In this document: in pieces, positions 1 to 6,982 of the stretch
Layout of the letters: every line of letters begins with the position of its first letter
How positions within the stretch are numbered: the stretch's first letter is position 1
Assembly (NCBI GenBank): GCA_030039095.1
Contig: JASHQP010000227.1
Location: 1-11,677, forward strand
DNA: 11,677 bases
Direction: 5' to 3'
DNA from: Streptosporangiaceae bacterium
GTDB lineage: Bacteria; Actinomycetota; Actinomycetes; Streptosporangiales; Streptosporangiaceae
The notes under the pieces: generated by a model
The model's database searches: none
Told to the model about the DNA's origin: nothing
The model's input: only the letters and a program-made list of their open reading frames with translations
Position numbers and translations under genes: made by a program

Positions 1-1
1 C

Positions 2-325
2 CACCCCGGTGCGGGACAAGCCCTGCTCGCCACCTGGTGCCAGCTGCTGGACGCCGGGCGGATGCAGGACGGCGAGCCGAACCTGGCCGCCACCGCACGC
101 CCGGCAACGGCCCGGATGTCGCCCCGCACCGCGGCCGAAGCGGGAACCGCCAACGGGCGGGAGATCACCGTGACCACCGGGCACGGCGCGGTCACCCTGC
201 CGGTGCGCACCGCCGACATGCCGGACCGCGTGGTATGGCTGCCCGCCAGCGCCGCCGGCTGCCAGGCCCGGCGCCAGCTCGGCGCGGGGCACGGCAGCCT
301 GGTCACGCTCACGGTCCCAGGATGA
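2..325 (+). CDS. nuoG: NADH-quinone oxidoreductase subunit G (NuoG-like), C-terminal part, 5' end outside window
   Basis: The reading frame is open from base 2 to a TGA at 323-325 and gives 107 residues of a C-terminus. It looks like the last (molybdopterin dinucleotide-binding-like) domain of actinobacterial NuoG. Visible are a GEPNLAATARPATAR stretch, an ITVTTGHGAVTLP strand pair, and a DRVVWLPASAAGC...RRQLGAGHGSLV tail. The tail resembles the VVWLPTNSPGS...LGAGxGxLV ending usual in NuoG, although the usual N-S-P-G-S is altered here. NuoG carries the peripheral Fe-S clusters of complex I on the cytoplasmic side. In standard nuo operons nuoH follows, but here an unrelated membrane protein with its own promoter does, so this copy ends its operon or belongs to a partial nuo cluster. 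Alternative: the C-terminus of another molybdopterin oxidoreductase family member. Confidence 0.72.
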   Translation, partial: HPGAGQALLATWCQLLDAGRMQDGEPNLAATARPATARMSPRTAAEAGTANGREITVTTGHGAVTLPVRTADMPDRVVWLPASAAGCQARRQLGAGHGSLVTLTVPG

Positions 326-373
326 GCCGCTCCTCGCGGCGATCCCGCGCCCGGCCCGTATCTTTAACATCGC

Positions 374-387
374 TATAGTGGTTTTTA
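374..387 (+). promoter_or_regulatory. Candidate -10 element giving a leaderless transcript for the 387-896 gene
   Basis: TATAGT at 374-379 is followed by seven bases and then the ATG at 387, so the expected transcription start falls on or next to the start codon. There is no Shine-Dalgarno-like sequence before the ATG. I see no convincing -35 hexamer. Leaderless mRNAs are common in actinobacteria. The same geometry recurs at 3188-3201. Confidence 0.55.
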
Positions 388-896
388 TGGTCAGCACCGT
401 TTCCACTGACCTGCCCGCCAGGTGGCCTGCCGCGGCGCCGTTTGCCGCCACGGGGGCTGCATGTGTCGTGGCGGGCGGACTGGTGGCCGCGGCGACGGCG
501 CTCGCGCCGTCGCTGCTTGCCTCATGGGCCACTGCCTACCTGGTCCTCGTCGGCGGGGTCGCCCAGGTGGCCCTCGGCGCCGGGCAGGCACTGCTCACCC
601 CCCGCCCGCTGGGCAGGCTCGTCATCGCCGCCGAACTGGCCGGGTGGAACGCCGGGAACGCCGCCGTCCTGGCCGGCTCGCTCGTGGGTGCCAGATGGCT
701 TACCGACGCCGGCGGCGTCATCCTGGCGGCTGTATTGCTGCTGATGATCGCCGCGACCCGCGGGGCCGCCCGGGGCACGCCGCGCGGCGTGGCCCGCCAG
801 CCCGCATGGCTGCTGCACCTCTACCGCGTCCTGGCCGCGCTGCTGCTGGTCAGCATCCCGGCCGGCCTGATGATGGCAGGGCTGCGCCTGCACTGA
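387..896 (+). CDS. Five-helix integral membrane protein, function unknown
   Basis: This is a 169-residue very hydrophobic protein that I do not recognise. Apparent membrane segments lie at about residues 18-40, 47-70, 76-101, 106-124 and 145-166. A basic, glycine-rich loop (about 125-138, R-G-A-A-R-G-T-P-R-G) separates the first four helices from the last. There are no cysteine pairs. Histidines are few (near residue 144 and at the C-terminal end), so haem binding is not indicated. The ATG at 387 is preferred over the in-frame GTG at 378 because a TATAGT -10 box at 374-379 overlaps that GTG. The gene lies between the nuoG end and ctaB, all on the same strand, so a role in respiratory-chain assembly is possible but is only inferred from position. 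Confidence 0.7.
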   Translation: MVSTVSTDLPARWPAAAPFAATGAACVVAGGLVAAATALAPSLLASWATAYLVLVGGVAQVALGAGQALLTPRPLGRLVIAAELAGWNAGNAAVLAGSLVGARWLTDAGGVILAAVLLLMIAATRGAARGTPRGVARQPAWLLHLYRVLAALLLVSIPAGLMMAGLRLH

Positions 897-910
897 ACTC
901 TGCGCCGCGT

Positions 911-952
911 GCCCGTGCGGGCCCCCGCCGCCACCGCCCGCCGGCCCGCGTG
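911..952 (+). terminator. Candidate GC-rich terminator hairpin after the 387-896 gene
   Basis: GCGGGCC at 917-923 pairs with GGCCCGC at 943-949 (7 GC pairs, 19-nt loop). The stem can be extended by two G-U pairs and one C-G pair outward. A competing small hairpin GCCCG/CGGGC exists at 911-922. No U-tract follows, as is usual for high-GC actinobacteria, so termination is only a possibility. Confidence 0.3.
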
Positions 953-971
953 CGCAGGGCTACGCACGAGC

Positions 972-998
972 TTTAAAAACGAAGTATGCGATTATAAA
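972..998 (+). promoter_or_regulatory. Candidate promoter for ctaBA
   Basis: This is an AT-rich island in otherwise GC-rich DNA. TATAAA at 993-998 could be a -10 element and TTTAAA at 972-977 a weak -35 with a 15-nt spacer. It would give a leader of about 45 nt before the ctaB start, which carries its own ribosome binding site. The assignment rests on base composition and position only. Confidence 0.35.
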
Positions 999-1035
999 TG
1001 CGCGACAGGACGATGCCGAGGGCACCCGGTGCCGT

Positions 1036-1043
1036 GGGAGGAA
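1036..1043 (+). promoter_or_regulatory. Ribosome binding site deciding the ctaB start
   Basis: GGGAGGAA lies six bases before the ATG at 1050. The frame is open upstream to a GTG-type or ATG-type start near 909, but this strong site and the family's usual N-terminus favour 1050. Confidence 0.75.
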
Positions 1044-1049
1044 CCTGAC

Positions 1050-2009
1050 ATGACAGCGAGGTCACCCGATATCGCCGGTGTGCGTGGCCCGGCCGCGGCT
1101 CAGCTTTCCGCCGGCCGCAGGCCGCCGTGGCTGGTGGCCAGGTCGCTGTTCCTGCTGACCAAGCCGCGGATCATCGAGTTGCTGCTGGTCACCACGCTGC
1201 CTGCCATGCTCTTGGCACGCCGGGGCATGCCCGGCCCCGGCCTGATCGCGGTGACGCTGATCGGCGGCGGGATGGCTGCGGGCAGCGCCAACACGCTGAA
1301 CTGCTACATCGACCGGGACATCGACGCGGTCATGCGGCGCACCGCGCGCCGGCCGCTGGTCACCAGGGGTACCGGTGCCGAGATCAGGCCCGCCGAGGCG
1401 CTGGTCTTTGGCATCACCCTCGGCGCGGCCGCGACCGTCATGCTCGGCCTGCTGGCGAACTGGCTGGCGGCGGTACTCGCCGACGCCGCGATCGTGTTCT
1501 ACGTCGTCGTCTACACGATGGTGCTGAAGCGGCGAACCGCCTCGAACATCGTGATCGGCGGTGTGGCGGGATGCTTTCCGGTGCTGGTGGGCTGGGCAGC
1601 GGTGACCGGCACGGTGAGCTGGTGGGCGGTCGTGCTGTTCGCGGTGATCTTCTTCTGGACGCCGCCGCACTTCTGGGCGCTGGCGATGAAGTTCCGCGAC
1701 GACTACGCGGCGGCCAGGGTTCCGATGCTGCCGGTGGTGGCGGCGCCGGCCACGGTCGCGAGGAGGATCGTCGGGTACTCGTGGGCGATGGTGGCCGTGA
1801 CCTTGGTGCTGACGCCGTACGCCGGCTGGATCTACGGCGGTTGCGCGATCGTCCTCGGCGGCTGGTTCCTGGCCGAGGCGCACCGTCTGCGCGCCCAGGT
1901 GGCGGGCGGCGCGAAGGGCGCACCGATGCGCCTGTTCCATCTGTCGATCATGTATCTGACTCTGTTGTTCGCGGCCATCGCCGTTACCGCGCTGCTGCCG
2001 CGGGCGTAG
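1050..2009 (+). CDS. ctaB: Protohaem IX farnesyltransferase (haem O synthase), CtaB
   Basis: The 319-residue product belongs to the UbiA prenyltransferase superfamily and attaches a farnesyl group to haem b to make haem O, the first step to haem A for aa3 oxidases. The first Asp-rich motif is clear: N84-C-Y-I-D88-R-D-I-D92 (NxxxDxxxD), followed by M-R-R-T-A-R-R-P-L, the usual CtaB continuation. Later come the V-Y-T-M-x-L-K-R-R-T motif, the [12 protein letters not shown] family signature, and D-D-Y...V-P-M-L-P. About nine hydrophobic segments fit the family. The cytoplasmic N-terminal tail of about 30 residues is variable. ctaA follows 52 bases later on the same strand with its own RBS, so the two probably form one transcript. 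Length is normal and nothing is missing. Confidence 0.96.
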   Translation: MTARSPDIAGVRGPAAAQLSAGRRPPWLVARSLFLLTKPRIIELLLVTTLPAMLLARRGMPGPGLIAVTLIGGGMAAGSANTLNCYIDRDIDAVMRRTARRPLVTRGTGAEIRPAEALVFGITLGAAATVMLGLLANWLAAVLADAAIVFYVVVYTMVLKRRTASNIVIGGVAGCFPVLVGWAAVTGTVSWWAVVLFAVIFFWTPPHFWALAMKFRDDYAAARVPMLPVVAAPATVARRIVGYSWAMVAVTLVLTPYAGWIYGGCAIVLGGWFLAEAHRLRAQVAGGAKGAPMRLFHLSIMYLTLLFAAIAVTALLPRA

Positions 2010-2061
2010 CAAGCGGGCGTAACGGCCGGGTGCCGCGGGATAGAAGGAGAGGAGGGCGGTC

Positions 2062-3093
2062 ATGGCGGTCTCGGACGCTGGCCCGGCCATTGCACGTCTT
2101 GCTGCCCCGGTGCTGCGGCCATCGCAAGGTTCGGTGCGCGGGTTCGCGCTGGCCTCGGTGATCGCGAACGCGGTTCTGATCTGCACCGGCGCGGCTGTGC
2201 GGCTGAGCTCGTCGGGGCTTGGCTGCCCGGACTGGCCGCAGTGCACGAAGAGCAGCGTGGTGGCGGCGCACTCGGCCGGGCAGACCTCGCTGAACACGGC
2301 GATCGAGTTCACTAACCGGCTGCTCACCTTCCCGCTGGCCACGATCGCCGGGCTGACCTTCATCGCCTGCCTGTGCTACAAGCCGGGCGGCCGCCGGCGG
2401 CGCGACCTGGTGTGGCTGTCGGCCGTGCTGCCGGCCGGCGTGATCGCGCAGGCGGTGATCGGCGGCATCGTGGTGCTCACCCGGCTGAACCCGGCCATGG
2501 TCGCCGCGCACTTCCTGCTGTCCTCGGCGATCCTGGCGGCCGCGGTCGTCCTGCAGGTACGGGTGGCCGAGGGAGCCGGCCCCGTGCGGTCACTGGCCCG
2601 GCCCGATCTGCGGCTTCTCGCGGCGCTGCTGGCTGCCGCGACAGCGCTGATGCTCGCCGCTGGCACCGTGGTGACCGGGACCGGCCCGCTGGCCGGCACG
2701 ATCATCGACAGCCACGGCCACCGCGTCACCGTGCCGCGGTTCCGCTTCCCGCTGCAGGACGTCACCCAGCTGCATGCCGACATCGGCTGGTTCATCGGGG
2801 CGCTCGCGGTCGCCCTGGTGATCGGGCTGCGGTTTGCCGGCGCGCCGCGGCGTGCGGTCCGGACCAGCCTGGTCGTCGTCGTCGGCCTGGGCGTGCAGGG
2901 GACGATCGGCTACGTGCAGTACTTCAGCCACCTGCCCGCGGGACTGGTGTGGGTGCACGTCGTCGTCTCTGTCGCGCTGTGGATCGGCGTGCTTCGGCTG
3001 TACCTGTCCACTCGCACCCGCCAGCCGCTGCCTGCCGCCGGCGCGGTCCCGGCTGCGGGGAGTGACCCGCTGCCGCAGACGGCGCATCAGTAA
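2062..3093 (+). CDS. ctaA: Haem A synthase (COX15/CtaA family)
   Basis: The 343-residue multi-span membrane protein oxidises the C8 methyl of haem O to give haem A. The start is ATG 2062, preceded by a purine-rich RBS (GAAGGAGAGGAGGG, 2043-2056). A first helix (about 28-46) leads into G-L-G-C55-P-D-W-P-Q-C61, the cysteine pair found in CtaA proteins of this type. Next come I-E82-F-T-N-R-L-L-T, A-A-H-F-L-L-S, Q-L-H-A-D-I-G-W-F and W-V-H-V-V-V-S, which carry the conserved Glu and the histidines expected to bind haem in two four-helix halves. The position that is His in the Bacillus E-x-x-H motif is Asn here. I recall EF(G/T)NR as usual in actinobacteria. Its partner ctaB is immediately upstream. 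The C-terminal tail of about 30 residues is Pro/Ala-rich and probably disordered. Confidence 0.95.
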   Translation: MAVSDAGPAIARLAAPVLRPSQGSVRGFALASVIANAVLICTGAAVRLSSSGLGCPDWPQCTKSSVVAAHSAGQTSLNTAIEFTNRLLTFPLATIAGLTFIACLCYKPGGRRRRDLVWLSAVLPAGVIAQAVIGGIVVLTRLNPAMVAAHFLLSSAILAAAVVLQVRVAEGAGPVRSLARPDLRLLAALLAAATALMLAAGTVVTGTGPLAGTIIDSHGHRVTVPRFRFPLQDVTQLHADIGWFIGALAVALVIGLRFAGAPRRAVRTSLVVVVGLGVQGTIGYVQYFSHLPAGLVWVHVVVSVALWIGVLRLYLSTRTRQPLPAAGAVPAAGSDPLPQTAHQ

Positions 3094-3144
3094 CCACCGC
3101 AACGAGACCGTTCGCAGCCCGCGGCGGCTTCCCTCGGCCGGGCC

Positions 3145-3160
3145 GGCCGCCTCTGCGGCC
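3145..3160 (+). terminator. Candidate terminator hairpin after ctaA
   Basis: GGCCGC (3145-3150), loop CTCT, GCGGCC (3155-3160) form a perfect 6-bp GC stem with a tetraloop, 52 bases after the ctaA stop and before the next promoter. No U-tract is present. The surrounding G/C runs could offer alternative pairings. Confidence 0.4.
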
Positions 3161-3187
3161 CCGGTGGAGCGCCATCACCGCGGGCCG

Positions 3188-3201
3188 TATCATTAAAACT
3201 A
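3188..3201 (+). promoter_or_regulatory. Candidate -10 element giving a leaderless mrp transcript
   Basis: TATCAT at 3188-3193 is followed by the seven bases TAAAACT and then the ATG at 3201. No Shine-Dalgarno sequence precedes this ATG. The spacing puts the transcription start at the A of the start codon, as at 374-387. No good -35 is visible around 3165-3170. Confidence 0.55.
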
Positions 3202-4370
3202 TGGCTATCTCAAAAATTAAGCTGGGGCCTCCCACCGTGGCTCAGGTGACGGAGGCTCTCGCAGGCGTCAGCGACCCGGAGATCCACCGGCCGGTCACCG
3301 AGCTCGGCATGGTCAAGCACGTGGAAATCGCCGCCGACGGGACCGTGCGGGTCGACGTCTGGCTGACCGTCGCCGGCTGCCCGCTGCGCGAGACCATCAC
3401 CCGCGATGTCAGCTCGGCCGTCAGCGCGCTGCCCGGCGTCTCGCGGGTACGGGTCGAGCTCGACGTGATGAGCGACGAGCAGCGCCGCGCCCTGCAGACC
3501 AGGCTGCGAGGCGGCAGGCCCGCCCGGGACATCCCGTTCGCCCGCGCCGGAACGCCGACCCGTGTCTACGGGGTGGCCAGCGGAAAGGGCGGCGTCGGCA
3601 AGTCGTCGGTCACCGTGAACCTGGCCGCCGCCCTCGCCGCGGCCGGCCAGCGGGTCGGCCTGCTCGATGCCGACGTCTACGGCCACTCCGTGCCCCGGAT
3701 GCTCGGCACGACCGCGCGGCCCACGCAGGTCGAGAACATGATCATGCCGCCGGTGGCCCATGGGGTACGGGCGATCTCGGCCGGGATGATGAAGCACGGC
3801 AACGAGGCCATACCGGTGCGCGGGCCGATCCTGCACAAGTTCCTCGAGCAGTTCCTCGCCGACGTCTGGTGGGGAGACCTGGACATCTTGCTGCTGGATC
3901 TGCCGCCGGGAACCGGCGACGTGGCCATCTCGGCCGCGCACCTTGTCCCAGGCTCGGAACTGCTCGTGATCACCACGCCGCAGGCCGCTGCGGCCGAGGT
4001 GGCGGAGCGGGCTGGCTCGCTGGCGGCGCAACTGCGCCAGCACGTGGCCGGGGTGATCGAGAACATGTCGTACCTGGCTTGCCCGCATTGCGGCGAGCGG
4101 CTCGAGGTATTCGGCACCGGCGGCGGTGAGGCCGTCGCGGCGGCCCTGGCCCGCGTCACCGGAACGCGCGTTCCCCTGCTCGGCCAGGTGCCGATCGACA
4201 TGCGGCTGCGCGAGGCAGGCGACAGCGGCATGCCCGTGGTGCTGTCCGACCCGGATTCACCGGCAGCCCGGCAGCTCACGGACATCGCCGCGGTCCTGGC
4301 CGAGCGGTCACAGGGCCCGACCCAGGCCACGGCGGGCCTGCCGCGGCCTGCGCAGCGGGCGGCCGTGTGA
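3201..4370 (+). CDS. mrp: Mrp/ApbC (NBP35-like) iron-sulfur cluster carrier ATPase
   Basis: The 389-residue cytoplasmic protein has an N-terminal MIP18/DUF59 domain (about residues 12-90, with S-D-P-E-I near 24-28 and the A-G-C60-P-L motif). This is joined to a deviant Walker A P-loop NTPase (G128-K-G-G-V-G-K-S135), with D155-A-D-V-Y-G and the D233-L-P-P-G-T-G-D240 switch region. A C294-P-H-C297 pair can bridge a [4Fe-4S] cluster at the dimer interface. The family assembles and delivers Fe-S clusters, and in eukaryotes a relative (Ind1) serves complex I. The first residues M-A-I-S-K are encoded by AT-rich codons, fitting a leaderless start. It follows ctaBA but has its own promoter. The gene is full length with a variable Ala/Gln-rich tail. 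Neighbouring nuoG and fdh genes encode plausible client proteins (inference). Confidence 0.93.
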   Translation: MAISKIKLGPPTVAQVTEALAGVSDPEIHRPVTELGMVKHVEIAADGTVRVDVWLTVAGCPLRETITRDVSSAVSALPGVSRVRVELDVMSDEQRRALQTRLRGGRPARDIPFARAGTPTRVYGVASGKGGVGKSSVTVNLAAALAAAGQRVGLLDADVYGHSVPRMLGTTARPTQVENMIMPPVAHGVRAISAGMMKHGNEAIPVRGPILHKFLEQFLADVWWGDLDILLLDLPPGTGDVAISAAHLVPGSELLVITTPQAAAAEVAERAGSLAAQLRQHVAGVIENMSYLACPHCGERLEVFGTGGGEAVAAALARVTGTRVPLLGQVPIDMRLREAGDSGMPVVLSDPDSPAARQLTDIAAVLAERSQGPTQATAGLPRPAQRAAV

Positions 4371-4438
4371 CGGCCGCCGGACGCAGGCCGATGGCGGCAA
4401 CGGGGCCGCAGAGAAGAAGAGAAGAAAGGATGCTTCTG

Positions 4439-4957
4439 GTGACATCAGCCACTGACAGGCGGGGCCAGCGTGCTCGGGCGCGGCTGGCCCGCCGTGGCCT
4501 GGTCGCGTTCCTGGTCGCGGCGGGACTGGCCGTGGCCGGGTGCGGCACGTCGGCCGGGACCTCCGGCGACCCGGCAGCCGGCCCGCCGGTGATCGCGGCC
4601 AAGCGGCTGCCGGGGGTCGGCACCGTGCTGGTGAACGGCCGGGGCTACGCGCTGTACATGTTCGTGCCCGACGCGCGGCAGAAGGTGACCTGCACCGGAG
4701 GCTGCGCCGCGGCGTGGCCGCCGGTGATGCTTCCGGCCGGGACGGCCCCGAAGGCCGGCCCGGGCGTGCGCGCGGCGCTGCTCGGTTCCGATCCGGATCC
4801 ATCCGGCGGGCGCGTGGTCACCTACCACGGGTGGCCGCTGTACACCTACGCGGGAGATACCCGGCCCGGAGAGGCCACCGGTCAGAGGCTCGACATGAAC
4901 GGCGGCCTGTGGTACGTGCTCCGGCCGTCGGGGACGCCACTCGAATCCGCACCGTGA
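4439..4957 (+). CDS. Secreted lipoprotein with Yx(FWY)xxD repeats (COG4315 / Lipoprotein_15 type)
   Basis: The 172-residue product has a basic n-region, a hydrophobic stretch (about 21-33) and a lipobox L-A-V-A-G-C35, so it should be lipidated and face outward. The mature part carries two copies of the family motif: Y73-M-F-V-P-D78 and Y135-T-Y-A-G-D140. Other family traits are C85-T-G-G-C89, A-A-W-P-P and a L-W-Y-V-L ending. The biochemical function of this family is not known to me. The GTG at 4439 is favoured because the purine run GAAGAAAGGA (4421-4430) is well spaced for it. The in-frame ATG at 4430 sits directly against that run, and a GTG at 4367 overlaps the mrp stop. It lies 68 bases after mrp, possibly on the same transcript, and converges with ctaD. 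Confidence 0.85.
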   Translation: MTSATDRRGQRARARLARRGLVAFLVAAGLAVAGCGTSAGTSGDPAAGPPVIAAKRLPGVGTVLVNGRGYALYMFVPDARQKVTCTGGCAAAWPPVMLPAGTAPKAGPGVRAALLGSDPDPSGGRVVTYHGWPLYTYAGDTRPGEATGQRLDMNGGLWYVLRPSGTPLESAP

Positions 4958-4970
4958 CTGGGCAGCCGCT

Positions 4971-5029
4971 ACGGGTCGCGCAGGTCCGGGCCACCACCTC
5001 CGCCGTGTACCAGCCGCACGGCGACCCGT
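4971..5029. terminator. Nested inverted repeats between convergent genes (candidate bidirectional terminator)
   Basis: ACGGGTCGC (4971-4979) is matched by its exact complement GCGACCCGT (5021-5029). Overlapping the right arm is a tighter hairpin, CGCCGTG (5001-5007) with CACGGCG (5017-5023) and a 9-nt loop. The two structures share 5021-5023 and so may be alternatives. The element fills the 91-bp gap between the lipoprotein stop and the ctaD stop, where a terminator for both directions is expected. There is no U-tract. Confidence 0.45.
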
Positions 5030-5048
5030 TCCGTCACATCGGCGCCAG

Positions 5049-6755
5049 CTACTGACGCCGCCCCACCCGCTGCTCCGGCCGATGCGCCGCGGGCGGGCGG
5101 CCGGAGGGGATGTGCGGGTAGTGCAGGTCGAACGCGGGCCGCTCTGAGCGGATCCGCGGGATGCGGGTGAAGTTGTGCCGCGGCGGCGGGCACGTCGTCG
5201 CCCATTCCAGCGAGTTGCCGAATCCCCACGGGTCTTCCATGCCCTCTGGAACCCGTTCGCCGAACTTCCAGGTCCAGTAGACGTTGTAGAGGAAGATGAA
5301 CGTGGAGGAGCCGAGAATGAATGATCCTATGGAAGAGATGTCGTTGAGCGTGGTGGCCAGGTGCGGCAGGAACGGGTAGTTCGCGACCCGGCGTGGCATG
5401 CCCATCAGCCCGAGCCAGTGCTGGACCAGGAACGTCATCTGGAAGCCGAGGAACAGCGTCCAGAAGTGCCACTTGCCGAGCGTCTCGTTCAGCTTCTTTC
5501 CGGTCCACTTCGGCCACCAGAAGTAGAACCCGGAGAACATGGTGAACACCACGGTGCCGAACAGCACGTAGTGGAAGTGCGCGACGAGGAAATAGGTATC
5601 GCTGACCGCGAAATCCAGCGGCGGTGAGGCGAGGAGCACCCCGGTCAGCCCGCCGAGCAGGAAGCTGACCATGAACCCGATCGCGAACAGCATCGGTGCC
5701 TCGAAGGTGAGAGCGCCGCGCCACATCGTGCCGGTCCAGTTGAAGAACTTGATCCCGGTCGGCACCGCGATGAGGAACGACATCAGGGAGAAGAACGGCA
5801 GCAGCACGGCACCGGTGGTGAACATGTGGTGCGCCCACACGGTCATCGACAGCCCGGCGATCCCGATCGTCGCGGCGACCATGCCCTTGTAGCCGAACAG
5901 CGGCTTGCGCGAGAACACCGGCAGGACCTCGGTGGCGATCCCGAAGAACGGGATCGCCACGATATAGACCTCGGGGTGGCCGAAGAACCAGAACAGGTGC
6001 TGCCACAAGATCGCGCCGCCGCTGGAGGCGCTGAACACCTGCGCGCCGAGCTTGCGGTCGATCTCCAGCACGATCAGCGCGGCGGCCAGCACCGGGAACG
6101 CGACCAGCACCATGATGGACGTGACGAGCACGTTCCAGGTGAAAATCGGCATCCGGAACATCGTCATGCCCGGGCAGCGCATGCACATGATCGTGGTGAC
6201 GAAGTTGACCCCGCCCAGGATCGTGCCCAGCCCTGACAGCACCAGGCCCATGATCCACATATCGCCGCCGACCCCGGGTGAGTACAGTTCGCTGGTCAGC
6301 GGCGAGTAGGCGTACCAGCCGAACCCCGGTGCGCCGCCGGGGGTCAGGAAGCTCGCCAGCAGGATCAGGCCCCCGAGGACGAAGAAGTAGTAGCTGAGCA
6401 GGTTCAGCCGCGGGAACGCGACATCGGGGGCGCCGATCTGCAGCGGCATGATCTCGTTGGCGAACCCGATGAACAGCGGCGTGGCGAACAGCAGCAGCAT
6501 GATCGCGCCGTGCATGGTGAACAGCTCGTTGTACTGCTGGTCGGACACGATGCGGTTGTCCGGGCCCATCAGCTGCGTCCGCATGATCATTGCCATCAGG
6601 CCGGCGATCATGAAAAACCCGAACGACGTGATCAGGTACAGGTGACCAATCACCTTGTGGTCGGTGGTCGACAGCCAGTCCGCCAGCACCGAGCCCTTGC
6701 GGTATCGCGGCGGGGCGGCGGGCGGAGCAAGGCCGGCCGGCGATGCCGGGCTCAC
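5049..6755 (-). CDS. ctaD: Cytochrome c oxidase subunit I (aa3-type), CtaD
   Basis: The 568-residue catalytic core of the terminal oxidase has about twelve membrane helices. It reduces O2 to water and pumps protons. All metal ligands are present: H82 and H395 for haem a, H393 for haem a3, and H260, H309 and H310 for CuB, with Y264 in the G-H-P-E-V-Y motif for the His-Tyr cross-link. Proton-path residues are D111 (A-P-D-V-A-F-P-R), E262 and K336 (P-T-G-I-K). The C-terminal [12 protein letters not shown]...D-L-H-Y-P segment is typical of actinobacterial CtaD. The start is a GTG at 6755 in the frame that gives the normal N-terminus, and the RBS is weak. No ctaC, ctaE or ctaF is adjacent, so this is a stand-alone copy whose partner subunits must lie elsewhere. 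It is divergent from fdh and convergent with the lipoprotein gene. Confidence 0.97.
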   Translation of the reverse strand: MSPASPAGLAPPAAPPRYRKGSVLADWLSTTDHKVIGHLYLITSFGFFMIAGLMAMIMRTQLMGPDNRIVSDQQYNELFTMHGAIMLLLFATPLFIGFANEIMPLQIGAPDVAFPRLNLLSYYFFVLGGLILLASFLTPGGAPGFGWYAYSPLTSELYSPGVGGDMWIMGLVLSGLGTILGGVNFVTTIMCMRCPGMTMFRMPIFTWNVLVTSIMVLVAFPVLAAALIVLEIDRKLGAQVFSASSGGAILWQHLFWFFGHPEVYIVAIPFFGIATEVLPVFSRKPLFGYKGMVAATIGIAGLSMTVWAHHMFTTGAVLLPFFSLMSFLIAVPTGIKFFNWTGTMWRGALTFEAPMLFAIGFMVSFLLGGLTGVLLASPPLDFAVSDTYFLVAHFHYVLFGTVVFTMFSGFYFWWPKWTGKKLNETLGKWHFWTLFLGFQMTFLVQHWLGLMGMPRRVANYPFLPHLATTLNDISSIGSFILGSSTFIFLYNVYWTWKFGERVPEGMEDPWGFGNSLEWATTCPPPRHNFTRIPRIRSERPAFDLHYPHIPSGRPPAAHRPEQRVGRRQ

Positions 6756-6824
6756 CTCGCGCCCATGAGCCGCTTGGTTCTCGTGATCATCGCTGCCCTC
6801 CAGACGCTTGCCTGTCCAGTCACG

Positions 6825-6838
6825 ATGGTTTCAACCAT
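6825..6838. promoter_or_regulatory. 14-bp palindrome, candidate operator upstream of ctaD
   Basis: ATGGTT-TC-AACCAT is a perfect 6-2-6 inverted repeat located 70 bases upstream of the ctaD start, beside an AT-rich patch (6838-6856). On the minus strand, TATGGT overlapping it could act as a -10 box. I cannot assign a regulator. Confidence 0.4.
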
Positions 6839-6970
6839 ACTCTCGATTAAAAATGAAGACCCGGCGACGGGTTCATGCCCTGCTGATGGGCGCGGCGCGA
6901 GCCCGGCGTTTGCTATGGATTGCAGGCACCCTGCTGGCGGCCCATGTGTGGCGTAAAGATCCATCAGCAC

Positions 6971-6976
6971 TATAAT
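6971..6976 (+). promoter_or_regulatory. Perfect TATAAT -10 hexamer in the ctaD-fdh divergent region
   Basis: TATAAT lies in an AT-rich island (6957-7000). A weak -35 candidate TGTGGC sits 18 bases upstream (6947-6952). Transcription to the right would give a leader of about 295 nt before fdhA, including the slipin relic. On the minus strand the same island offers TATAGT (6969-6974) as a possible ctaD promoter. Confidence 0.4.
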
Positions 6977-6982
6977 AACAAT

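Noticed and set aside
1062..2363. 433-residue minus-strand ORF opposite ctaB and ctaA
   Set aside because: It is a shadow of two clear membrane-protein genes, with low-complexity R/G/Q/H composition.
4969..6258. 429-residue minus-strand ORF overlapping ctaD in another frame
   Set aside because: It is a frame-shifted shadow of ctaD. The ctaD frame carries all catalytic residues.
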